From: Cryptomeria japonica
Lineage: Eukaryota > Streptophyta > Pinopsida > Cupressales > Cupressaceae
Direction of reading: 5' to 3'
DNA: 64,000 nucleotides
NCBI RefSeq assembly: GCF_030272615.1
Contig: NC_081413.1
Location: forward strand, 336,407,302 to 336,471,301
The notes under the pieces were generated by a model. It saw only the letters and a program-made list of their open reading frames with translations. It was not told the DNA's origin and did no database searches. Position numbers and translations under genes: made by a program. Positions 36,237 to 47,307 of this stretch are shown here, piece by piece. Within the stretch, counting starts at the first letter, position 1; every line of letters starts with the position of its first letter.

Positions 36237-36271
36237 TTTTGGTGAACCCGACGTGAATCTATCATTAAAAA
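36237..36271. other. 35-bp spacer between inverted E3 LTRs, with a plus-strand primer-binding site
   Basis: Directly after the left LTR is TTTTGGTGAACCCGACGTG, the same leader start found next to the 5' LTR at 47,307 on the other strand. After about 30 bases, ending CTATCATT, a short A run joins it to the next LTR in reverse. This is the joining point of the two opposed copies. Confidence 0.85.
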
Positions 36272-37929
36272 TGTGTGGGGGAAAAAGCGAGACTAGGTTA
36301 TCATGCCCTAATCCTACCTTTTGTCACACATTACGGAATACGAAAGAGCCTAGAGGTATCACACAATTGGCTACTTCTTTTTGTGAAAGAGAGAGCCACG
36401 GGCTGCCTATTAGGATTTCTATTCCTTTGTTGTAATTGAAAGGTAAGATTATGCAAGTCCAATTCCTAACCCTAAAATGCAAGTATGAACTAATAACAAG
36501 ATTGTAGAATTGAACTTAAACAATGGAAAGCTGTAAATACAAAGATAAGACAAGAATGCAAATGCGTACCCGGAGTCAAAATCTGAGTGGAAATGTTCGG
36601 GACGGGGGCGCGGGCGCCACTGTCTTGATTCTACACCTGAAACTGCACCTGAAACTGCTATTTTGCACTCTGGAAACTATCTGAAATGCTGTCTGTCAAG
36701 AGGACCAGGGTGCCCAGCGCCTCTGTCCCAAGGACCAGGGCATCCAGCGCCCCTGTCCTGGCAGGACCAGGGTGCCCCACGCCCCTGTTCTGGTATCTTG
36801 CTCTGCAATTTGATGTGGGGTGCTATCTCGACCTGCTTCTTCTGGATCTGCAACCTGCGGCGTCGTCCGAGTCTCGAAACCTGCACTTATATCTGAAAAG
36901 GATGTTTGGGTGGCTATATAGGGTTTTGCATTAGTCAAACCCCCGCTTCGGTGATTTCCACCTCCATGAATAGCCAAGTTGTATTGTAAAAGTAATGTGT
37001 GTGCAGACCTTGTGTGTGTGCAAGATCTAAAATGCAAGTAAGCAAACTAGAGCAACCTAGAAAGTAAACCCTAATTGCTTGTTAATGATAATGTAAATGC
37101 TCTAAATCAAGATGCAAAGTGATCTAAAGCATGGATAAATGATATATTGAAGCTTATGCAAAGACATGAAAACAACATGAAACCATACCCAACCCCCAAG
37201 GGAGAGGTACAAGCCAATCTTCAGTCGGTGATCTCCTATTGTTCTTCAATGTCTTCCAAGCCCTAAATGGATGAATGGATTTGACAAATGCTTGATAGAG
37301 GGATGTTGAATGTTGTTGAAGTCTTCAAAGATCTACTCTTTCGCTGCATATGAGGTTCTTGAAAACAAAATTCGGATCCCTTCAAATGAAGAAAGAGAGC
37401 TCTTATGTATGAAACCCTAGGTCGTAATTTCGTCTTTTGGCCGACCTAGAGATTGAATATCCCGCCAATTTCTTGGGGTTAAGCTTTATTTTATGATTGG
37501 ATCGCGCTCCTAAAATTTCGGGAAAAATGTCCGGGACCGTGTGCACTCCAGGCGCCACGGTCCCGACAACTTTTCACCAAATTTTCAAGGCCGTCAGATA
37601 TGATGATTTTAGAGAGAATCCCGAAGTTACAGGTGATTTTGAGATGTTTTGACCCCCGAAATCAAGCCCCCAAGCTCAAAACAGGGCCTAATTAGGGTTT
37701 TTGATTAAGTAGTGTATTGGAAGAATAAAATGAAAGGGGCACGCTTTAATGAAAGGGCCCAACTTTATGATGTGGAAAATGATGAAATAGAACCTTTAGA
37801 CCTAATTAATTTGATTAATTAAGTGCTAAAGGGGAAATGCAATGCAAAATGCAACTGCGCCAAGGCGGGTGCTAAACTAGGTGTTAAATTATACTGCTTT
37901 AGCAAGTGCGTACAATTTATGATGTTACA
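36272..37929 (-). repeat. E3 3' LTR, 1,658 bp
   Basis: Plus-strand edges are TGTGTGGGGGAAAAAGC and GTACAATTTATGATGTTACA. It is inverted relative to 34,579-36,236 and direct relative to 47,308-48,965. Confidence 0.9.
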
Positions 37930-37944
37930 TTTAGCCCCCACTTT
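37930..37944 (-). other. Polypurine tract of E3
   Basis: On the minus strand, AAAGTGGGGGCTAAA lies directly before the LTR start TGTAACATC. This shows that 36,272-37,929 is the 3' LTR. Confidence 0.75.
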
Positions 37945-38679
37945 AGCGGTCATATGAGTACTACGTGCATATGCAAGCTAAAGTACAGAAAGTAAACATC
38001 ATTTGAAAAAGGATATATCCATAAGTTGTCGGACGAAGCCCCCAGCGGTATCTGCAGTACACAGTTAGGAACCGCACCCTACAAAACACACGTTAGATCA
38101 CAAAATCACCTAATTCTTACTAAGGAAGGTGATGAAATTTGCGAGTAGCTATATGCCCCCCCCTGTTTCGACTTGCTTATTAGGGAGGTGAAACAGGGTA
38201 GCATGTTTACTTACGACAAATTGTGTAAGAGAGTATTGATGAGGGATGTTCACTGAAAAGGCTTCATCAGAGCACTTTTTGGAACATCCCGAGAGTAGGG
38301 GAACGAAAATACAATTCCTACGCAACAAACGGTTCAAAAATCGCATCTCCCAAACTCAAGTTATGATGAAATGAGTGAAAGAGGAAAATTAGGGTTTTGA
38401 AAGTAAATGTAAAGGAATGAACGTATATACCTTGAAAGAGACATTTGCATTTGTCACTCTGTTGATTCTGAGTATTGTTCATTGCAGCGGAGCCCACATA
38501 GCCATCATCATGCCTTCATGACGACCGGAGCATCCCATGAGGATTGAGATCATGCGACAGACCGTGATCGACGACGAGCCACTGGATGAGGTGAGTTGAC
38601 TGAATGTTGACTTTTGATTTTCTGCATTTGACTTTCTTTGATCGTTTGCGGGCCCTGGAACCCAACCGTGGGTCCCACA

Positions 38680-38805
38680 CAGGGCGCCATGGTCCCTGTG
38701 GGGCACCATGGTCCCTTCAGGTCGCCATGGTCCCCTCAGGGCGCCATGGTCCCTTGAGGGCACCATGGTCCCTGACAAGGCACCATGGCCCCAATCAGGA
38801 CTTGG
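38680..38805. repeat. 18-bp minisatellite in E3, GGCGCCATGGTCCC type
   Basis: About six imperfect copies of a unit like GGGCGCCATGGTCCCTTG follow one another. The unit contains the palindromes GGCGCC and CCATGG. It lies just upstream of the antisense PMD gene. Similar GGCGCC/GGTCC words occur in the E3 LTRs (near 35,730-35,815) and near 34,950. Confidence 0.8.
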
Positions 38806-38899
38806 TGAGAGATGCCAGGGTTAGCATACGATGTTCGACAGTTTTGCATGAATGATTTTTGATGATTGAGTACTGATTATAGTTATGTTTTTGTGATGC

Positions 38900-40985
38900 A
38901 GGGTCTCCCGTATATGAGAGAGCACACGGCGGGATAGATTCTACGCAGTTTGCGAGATCAGATTCCCCGACTCACTCAGGCAAAGAGAGACACATTGTCG
39001 ATAGTAGGTTTGTGGTCTATGATTCTTATGTCGGCCATCCAATTTCATCCCACGATGCTGATGGAATTCATGGAACGGTGGGATCCTGACACATGCATGT
39101 TCTAGCTTCCAGTAGGGGAGATGACGGTGACACTTGAGGATGTGTACCGCATTCTTCGCCTACCGATCAGAGGAGCTACCATGACATATGCGACCGATCG
39201 GTCAGTAGAGGATCATCAGAGGGAGCAGGTATATTGCATAGGGAGAGTCATGCCGAGCGAGACGAGAGGTCGTATCATGGTCAGCTAGCTCTTACATCCT
39301 CCAGGAGAAGTGCCCCTCATGAGACGTCTTATGATAGCCATCATTGCACTAGCTGTCTGCCCTAACGGGCGAGGTACACACATGCATGGGGGTCTCACGT
39401 GGTGCATCAGGGCTATGGAGAGACACAGGAGAGTATATGCCTGGGGTCGGAGTATGCTTGCACATCTCTATCACGACCTCGAGGAGTATGTTTTTGGACA
39501 GGGTTGCATCTTGATGACATGCACACTTCTGCAGGTGTGGATATTTGAGCACTTTACATGCACCAGGCCTATCGGCTATCCGATGAGTACGGCTAGCGAG
39601 CGACCTAGGGTATTTGCTTATCCACTTACCAGCGAGTGGAGATTTGGAGATCTATTGTATTGGAGAGTGATAGTTGACAGAATGACAGCCGAGGTGACCG
39701 TGTGGAGACCATATCTGCGGATGCATAGATGGGATGGGATGGAGAGACAGTTAGCATGCTTACAGAGGAACCGCCTACTGAGAGGACGATATCCACACAT
39801 CATAGTCCCATTCTACTTCGACCGAGTACGAAGGCAGTTTGGGCTAGAGCAGTGTGTCCCAGCCAATGTGCCCATCTACACTCGACACTCGCGAGTCCTT
39901 CCTAGACCCAGAGCAGTAGCGAGACCGACGATAGATGATATCGAGATCACAGATATAGAGGGGTCTGATCAGGATGTGGTCACTGATTATGCTGTAGACC
40001 CCAGGGCACAGCGTAGGTATCATTCCTGGTTTGTGAGATCATACCCAGGGCCTATCTTTCCACCAGATCACCCGATAGGCCATCCAGGTCCATGGAGGCA
40101 TGGAGATCGAGATGAGGATCAGGGATCCAGATCAGAGGAGCCAGAGGAGGGAGAGGATCATGAGGAGGCAGGAGGTCCTAATCCGCCTATAGGAGATCAG
40201 CCTAGTGCCGAGGAGGAGGAGGATGAGGATGACGATGAGGAGGAGAGAGATGATGATGAGGAGAATGAGGATGCAGATGAGGATGAGGATGACGGGGAGG
40301 AGGAGGAGTCAGATGCATCTCCTCACCATTCAGGGGATGATACCATAGCCTTAGATCCTCCCGTTATTCCCCAAGAGGGGGAACACGAGGCACTACGAAG
40401 ACCTACACCTATCGCGCACAGATCATTCGAGCGTGGGGAGCCTAGTAGTTCCCAGTCACAGATGCTACCATATCACAATCCCTACTGGCGTGAGGGAGAT
40501 CCAGGTATAGTAGGTTTATATTGATTGATTGATGTTTTGATGATATAAAATGGTACTAACACAAAATCTGTTCTACTGCTACAGCTAATGTGCAGGAGTG
40601 GCGCTCCTTGATCCAGCAAGCAATGACAGATATCTCTACGACAGCGCAGATCCCTAGTTCCTCACAGGTTGCTTATAGACCTCAAGGGAACGCGGGTCGG
40701 CATGATGATTTGTTTTCCCCATTTCGAGTACAGGTAGAGATATGGAGGGAGAGAGAGCGGGCTCTATCAGAGGACCTTCAGCGAGCACAGCGTGATCTAG
40801 CAGCAGCTCAGACCGAGGCTACCTCGTATCGCGCTATCCTTATGGATAGGGATCGTAGGAGTTCCTCTCGGAGCCATTCACGATCTATATCACGGTATAC
40901 CCCCATGGGTCCACCTGCACGGCCGGATCAGGAGGGAGCATCTAGTCGTCACTCTCCAGCCACCAGCCTTAGGGATAGGAGATGA
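38900..40985 (+). pseudogene. Antisense plant mobile domain (PMD) gene carried by E3
   Basis: The plus strand, opposite to gag-pol, encodes a PMD-like protein. PMD signatures include LPVGEMTVTLEDVYRILRLP near 39,110-39,170, then long helices with CIRAMERHRRVYAWGRSMLA and LLQVWIFEHF in the main open stretch (39,310-40,524). This is followed by an acidic tail rich in E and D (about 40,125-40,320). A second stretch (40,590-40,985) has a coiled coil (RERERALSEDLQRAQRDLAA) and an RS-rich part. The two are separated by a plausible 80-bp GT-AG intron (40,505-40,584). PMD proteins are known both as host silencing-related proteins (MAIN/MAIL) and as passengers of transposons. The 5' part is not continuous, so its present state is doubtful. 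Confidence 0.72.
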
Positions 40986-41592
40986 TTTAATGATGTAGGG
41001 TAGGTCACATTTTGGATGTGTAGTGACCAACCTTTGTATATTGATCCACACACACATATATATATATATATACATGCTTCTTTGTTTCGAATGTGTTATC
41101 TTTAATGTCTAAAAACAATGGGTATTTTGATTAAAGTTAATACATTTGGTAGATGTACATGTATGTTCTGAATTTAATTTCCATGTGATTGATTTCTCAA
41201 TGCTCCATGATTAAATTGATACATGTGTGACTTAATTAAAAATTTTAATCAAGTACTACATTGATGATAAGGAAGAAAGTATGTATTAAGCCTACGAATC
41301 ATATAACCAATGTGATTTAATTTGAATTTAAACACAACATGACATGATTCAACTTAACACATAAAAACATTGTATAATATGTCAACATAATGAAAATGTA
41401 AATCTTTTGCAATTTACATAAATGAATTCAAGACAAACCATAAAGTAAAGACACATGCTTGTCAGGAACAAAGCAATATAGATTTAAACAAAACATCATT
41501 TAATTCTACCTGCTCTAACAAAGATATGTTAACATATTATCCAATTTTGAAGAAGTGAGAAAGGAAATAGATAAATGATAAGGAATGAGGAA
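40986..41592. other. Gap between PMD gene and integrase end in E3
   Basis: About 600 bp of AT-rich sequence separate the 3' ends of two convergent coding regions. It includes a short CACACATATATATATATATA microsatellite at about 41,050-41,075. No gene is seen. Confidence 0.6.
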
Positions 41593-43743
41593 TTAAGCAT
41601 AGTATCTACGCAAGTGCATAGCGTTTATAGGGTTTTTAAGAGGCGTACCGTCTACATCCGCTATTTTGTAAGCACCTGATCCATAATCTTCAATAACGAT
41701 ATACGGTCCAAGCCAATTAGGACTAAATTTTCCCTTTTCTTCAGGTAAGGCATTCACATTGCGCTGATTCTCATAGAGCACTAAGTCACCCACTAAGAAG
41801 GAACGTTGAATAACCTTATCATTATAGTTTCGTTGTAGAGTTTTGTGATACGCTTGAATATGCTCAAGAGCATTTATACGCTGTTCATCAAGCATCTCAA
41901 GCTGTTGAAGTCTTTGTTCTCTATAGGAGTCATCATCTATTATACCTTTGAGAGAAACTCTAAGTGATGGAATCTCTAATTCTAAAGGCATAATAGCATC
42001 AGCACCATAAACAAGATTATAAGGAGTAGTTCCCGTGGCAATTCGTACACTCGTTCGGTAGGCCCAAAGAGCATAGATTAGCTGAGTACTCCAATCCTTA
42101 CCATGCTTATTCACAGTTTTGCGAAGAATTTGTTCGATTATTTTATTGGATGATTCGGCTTGACCATTTGATTGAGGATAGTATGGTGTAGAAAATCGAT
42201 GTTTGATATGATATTTCTCGAGGAATTGCTTCACGTCTTTATTCTTAAATGATGTCCCATTATCAGAGATTATAGTGGAAGGTATTCCAAATTGAGAAAT
42301 AATGTTTTCTAGAAGAAATCGACAAATCACTTCAGCTGTAGTGGAGCGAAGAGGAACAGCTTCTACCCACTTTGTAAAGTAATCTGTTGCGGTTATAATG
42401 AAAACATGTCCTTGAGATGAAGGAGGAGAGATTTTACCGATGAGATCCAACCCCCATGCAGAGAAAGGCCAAGAAGCTACCTGAGAACGGAGTTCTTGGG
42501 CAGGAGCATGAATCAAATTATTGTGTTGTTGGCATTGATGACATTTCTTAACAAATGAAAAAGAATCCTGCTGCATAGTTTGCCAATAATATCCCATTCG
42601 AAGTAATCTTTGAACCAAGGATTTACCTCCAAAATGCCCCCCACAGGCACCTGAATGCGCCTCTTCAAGAGCAATAGGGATTTCTGATTTGTTAAGACAG
42701 CGAAGGAGAAGACCATTATAACCCCTTCGGTAAAGAACATTAGAAAGAATGATATACCTAGCAGACAACTTGCGAACTCTAGCCCTGGTGTTCCTATTGG
42801 CGGAATCAGGAAAGGTACCATCAGTCAAGTATCTTACGATATGCGAGTACCATTCATCTGAGTCTACGAAGTCACAACATGTCACCAGGCTGGAATCATC
42901 TACAATAGCTGGAGAAGTAAGGTTGTGAATAACAAATTTAAGATCAACCACGGGGTCCTCTAAAGATACAAGAGAAGCCACACATGCCATTGCGTCCGCA
43001 TGTCGATTATCTTTTCGAGGAACAGGTTCTATGGTGTACGAATCAAATTTTTGTAATAAAGAGATAGCAAGGTCTTTATATTGTGATAACTTGTCTTGTT
43101 TCGCTTGATACAGTCCTGTTACTTGTCTTATAATCAGTTGAGAATCTCCAAAAATATGTATGTGTTTTATATTCAAAGCTAAGGCTGCCTTTATTCCTGC
43201 TATAAGAGCCTCATACTCAGCAATGTTATTGGTACATAGGAAATTGAGATGGTAAGATAAGGGAATGGACTTCTTTGTAGGAGAAATCAGAACAACACCT
43301 ACCCCCGATCCCGTACGACACTTAGAGCCATCAAAGTATAACTCCCAAGTTTCATCTTTTTCTGTACAAAGGATGAAATCGTCAGGAAAAGACTCAGGGT
43401 TAGGGAAGGAGAAAGGTGAAGGGGCCTCAACTAAGTGATCAGTCAACGCTTGCCCTTTAATTTCTCTTTGTGAAACAAATTTAAGGTCAAATTCAGTTAA
43501 CATCATAACCCACTTAGCTAGGCATCCTGATAAATCAGTTTTAGAGAGAAGATGCTTCAACGGATCAAACTTTACCATGATGTGGACTTCTGAATTTAAG
43601 AGATAATGTCTCAATTTCTGAGTCGCAAACACCAAGGCCAAGCATTGTCTTTCTATCACAGAATATCGGGTCTCATAATCGAGTAAGGTATGACTTATAT
43701 AATAAACCGGACACTCCTTACCATCTTTATCATGTTGTGCCAA
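41593..43743 (-). pseudogene. E3 RNase H - archaeal RNase H - integrase region, 716-residue frame
   Basis: One long frame carries, in order: gypsy RNase H (YISHTLLDYETRYSVIERQC, residues about 15-35); archaeal-type RNase H with LYFDGSKCRTGSGVGVVL, CTNNIAEYEALIAGI, FGDSQLIIRQV and NRHADAMACVASL (about 135-255); an integrase zinc-binding region ending KKCHQCQQH (about 365-410); an integrase core with WGLDLIGKI, IISDNGTSFKNKDV and PQSNGQAESSNKIIEQIL (about 430-545); and a C-terminal part with FSPNWLGPYIVIEDYGSGAY. This is the standard Tat-lineage order. The frame is unusually well kept for a fossil. Confidence 0.88.
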
Positions 43744-43800
43744 TAATGCTGCAAGAGCATGAGAGGAAGCCGCTGTATAAAGAAGGAAGGGTTTAGAAGG

Positions 43801-44634
43801 TTAGGCCGGTCGAAGGATAGGAGGATTAGCCAAATACATTTTTAAATCTTCAAATGCTTGCTGACAATCCTCATTCCATTGAAAAGTGATATTCTTTTTG
43901 AGAATTTGAGTGAAAGGAAAAGTACGATCCGCAAGTTGAGATACAAACCTACGAATAGCTTGAATTTTTCCTTGTAAGCTTTTGAGTTGAGACACATTTC
44001 TAGGAGGTGGCATGTTGACAATAGCATCTATTTTCTTAGTATCCACCTCAATCCCACGATGCAAAACTATGAATCCTAATAGTTTTCCACTATCCACACC
44101 AAAAACACATTTTTGGGGATTCAAGCGCATGTGATATTTACGAATCCTTTCAAAGATTTGACGAAGGATCTTAATATGATCTATGCGAAGAATGGATTTG
44201 GCTAAAACATCATCAACATAGTCTTCTAGAATCTTATGCATGTAATCGTGAAAGATAAGGGTCATCGCTCGTTGATAAGTTGCACCGGCGTTTTTAAGTC
44301 CAAAAGGCATCATTATCCAACAAAACGTACCCCAAGGAGTGGTGAAAGCAGTTTTGAATTGATCTTGAGGGTTAATGAAAATTTGATTGTATCCTGAAAA
44401 ACCATCCATGAAGGATAATAAGGCATGTCCTGCCGTAGAATCAACTATCATGTCAATGTTCGGAAGAGGGAAATCATCTTTTAAAGAAGCCTTATTTAAA
44501 TCCCGAAAATCGGTACACATTCTTATTTTATTATCTGGTTTAGCCACAGCGACAATATTTGAAATCCAAAGGGGAATAATCAATAGGGCGGATAAATCCA
44601 GCCTCCAATAACTTTTCAATCTCAGCCTTAACAA
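43801..44634 (-). pseudogene. E3 reverse transcriptase
   Basis: Contains KIRMCTDFRDLNKASLKDDF, MDGFSGYNQIFI, MMPFGLKNAGATYQRAM, the catalytic box YVDDVLAKS and LNPQKCVFGVDSGKLLGFIV, all diagnostic of Ty3/gypsy RT. The C-terminal side has the connection region leading to RNase H. It makes cDNA from element RNA in active copies. The surrounding pol frame is not continuous. Confidence 0.85.
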
Positions 44635-45445
44635 GCAAAGCCACCTTAGGATTCATTTTTCGAATCTTTTGTTTCACGGGCTTAGCATCAAGGACTAAGA
44701 CAATATTATGAGTAACAATCTTAGGATCTATACCAGGCATGTCAGAGTATGTCCAAGCAAAGATCTCGGGGAATTCATGCAATAAATCTTCATATTGTTT
44801 TTGTTCCTCTTCATCCAAACATTTTCCAATTTTAATAACTTTTTCTTCATTGCAAGGATCCATCTTAACATTAGTGGTGTCACTTATGAGAAGATTACTT
44901 TGTTGAGGAGAATCCTTTAGCTGAGGGAATTCTTTCACAATCTCATCATTATCCGTCTCTTTTCCAAAATAGGCTTCAGTGTTCAAACAATAAGGGAGTC
45001 CCCTATTGTGATGATAACCAGGAAGAGTATCATATGCTCCTAAAAATTCAGCTAAAGCATCATCGGTAGGGAAAACATCAAAAGCACAAGCACACGAAGG
45101 ATCCTCATCAATGTACTCAGGGTGTTGCATTGATAGAGAGGTAGAAATAGCATTAACACTAATACAAGGTCTTCTAGAAGCTTTAGTGCGCTTACAGGGA
45201 TTATAGCCAAGTCCAAAGGCATGGTTGTGAAGATTATTCTCTAGAGGAACCTTTATTCCTTGTTCGTGAGCGCCACAACCATTTCCATGATACCCATGCT
45301 TAGCAAAAATGCGAAAACCACGACCATAACGATCAGCCATTTCAGATAGAGAAGGCGGTTTTTCATAAGACAAAGAATCAAACTCTTCAGAATTAGAGGT
45401 GCGGGGAGAAGAAGTTTGAGAAGCAGCCACAAAGTTATTACTCAT
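44540..45445 (-). pseudogene. E3 PR-RT linker region
   Basis: A 301-residue frame lies upstream of and slightly overlapping the RT piece. It carries DLLHEFPEIFAWTYSDMPGI, the usual sequence just N-terminal to gypsy RT, and RKMNPKVALLVKAEIEKLLE. The first 150 residues are a poorly conserved linker. It belongs to the same polyprotein. Confidence 0.65.
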
Positions 45446-45616
45446 AGGTTTAGGTAGTGTTGATTGATTTTTAGCTTCTTCCTTCTTTTCAGCTTTAAGC
45501 TCTCTAGAAGGAACCTTATATTCACCTACAAAGGTAGGATTAAAATCAAGGGATCCCCAATCGTCGTCTGTGAGAACTTTCTCAGGATCAAAATCCTTCT
45601 TATGTTTAGTTTTAAT

Positions 45617-47140
45617 TCAAGAAGAGTCTTCTTCAGGAGCTCTAGACTCATCCATAGAATTTTGATCATCAGAGAGTGAGGATTCACCGATAGGTATCTT
45701 GTTTAAAGAGTCACCACTAAACGAGGGCGGCTTAGAGGCACCCCCTTTGGAAGTAGATGTTTGCAAACAAGCTTGAAAATTGGTATCACCTATCAAGGTA
45801 TATGTCTTATTGTTGTAGATAAACTTAACTTGTCTATGCAATGTAGAGGGGACAGCTTGCATACTGTGAATCCAAGGTCTCCCTAATAACAAGTTGTATG
45901 TTAGATTTCCCGACATAACATGGATAGGAGTAGGCAAAGTAACAGGCCCCACTGTGATGGGTAAGGTGATAGTACCTAATGAAGTTTTAGCCACATTATC
46001 AAAGCCTCGAATAGGATGAGAGTCCGGCTCAATTAGAGATGTATCCACATTCATCTTATGCAAAAGATTAATGCTACACACATTAAGACCAGAGCCATTA
46101 TCTACTAGTGTTCGTCTTATAGTAGTGTCTTTCATGATAACCACAATCATCAAGGGATCATATTGATGTTGGATTTCACTAGTAGGCAACTCATCTTGGG
46201 TAAACACAATTTGAGCTTTAGGATTCATCACAGAGTTAACCAAAGATGCTATATTACTAGATGTATTTGGTGGAGGAACATTCAAATCTTTCAAGGCATC
46301 TTGTAACATTCCATGATGAGCAGAAGAAGTTTGAATCAAATCCCAAAGGGATATCTTAGCAGGGGTAGCTTTAAGTTGTTCTATGAGATCATATTCCTTG
46401 CCAAGAACTTGTGAAATATGCGGAGCTTGCGGAAGAATTGGTTGAGGATTCGGAAGAGAAACTGGAATAATAGGAGGAGGACTAGGCTGCCTATTATTTC
46501 TGGTATGATAAGTATGGGCAACCGCATGATAACTCTCTCTAGTTATTTGCTTGGCATAACTATAAGGACTTATAGGTTTTCTTCCTTGCACAGTGATGAT
46601 TGGTTTACTCGGAGTACGAAAGGAATCATGATCATACCCTCCTTGGACAGTAAGGAGAGGTGATTTAGGACCTTGAAAGGTGGGAGAAGGATAAGCACCT
46701 TGAACTTCAAAGAGAGGCTTTTTATGCTCATTCAAGTTTATCATGTTAACCAATTTAGAAGTTTTGTTTTTGTTTAGAGATTTCGATAAAGCCACAAAGT
46801 CATCAAGAGCATCATCCAACAAAGCATGATCATATCTATTAAAAGGTTTATCTTTTGATTCAAAAGGAGACATCTCCTCATAGAGGGGATTGTTGAAAAC
46901 AACCATGTTACTAGATTTAGTGGAAGAGTTGATAGGAATGTACCCTTGAGAGGACTCATTCAACTTATCTTTCTCATCACAACGAAATGGCATAGTAACA
47001 AGGTTCATGAGTTTTTGGTAAAATGAAGGTTTGGCATCTTTAGGGTTCAAAAACTCATCTAAAGCTTCATCTAATTCATCTTGGCTATACTCATAATAAT
47101 CATCATAAGCATGAACATTTTGCAAATAAAAGTCGGACAT
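45617..47140 (-). pseudogene. E3 first frame: Gag-like N-terminus plus protease
   Basis: A 507-residue frame begins 145 bp after the primer-binding site. The C-terminal half has the Tat Gag-PR connector (EYDLIEQLKATPAKISLWDL), the protease site TLVDNGSGLNVCSINLLHKM (about 345-365) and LLLGRPWIHSMQAVPS (about 420-440). The N-terminal 230 residues are acidic, then proline-rich with repeated VQG-type motifs. I do not recognise a standard retrotransposon capsid domain or zinc knuckle in it, so how this family forms particles is unclear. Confidence 0.7.
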
Positions 47141-47284
47141 TTTGAAATAAAAATTGCATGAAATTTAAACACACAATGCAAAGAAACACACTCTTTTTTT
47201 TTTTCTTTTTAATAAAAATGAAATGAAAACACACTAGATCTAGATCTAGATCTAACAAATGCAAAGCAAGTCAAAACAATGATA

Positions 47285-47304
47285 GATTCACGTCGGGTTC
47301 ACCA
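47285..47304 (-). other. E3 primer-binding site
   Basis: On the minus strand, TGGTGAACCCGACGTGAATC starts three bases after the 5' LTR end. The same sequence occurs in opposite orientation at 36,240-36,259. I could not match it to a specific tRNA from memory. Confidence 0.75.
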
Positions 47305-47307
47305 AAA

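Noticed and set aside
35574-37037. Proline/alanine/arginine-rich frames in the E3 LTRs (also 47,485-48,073)
   Set aside because: They follow the GC-rich repeat words of the LTR and appear on both strands. They look like composition effects.
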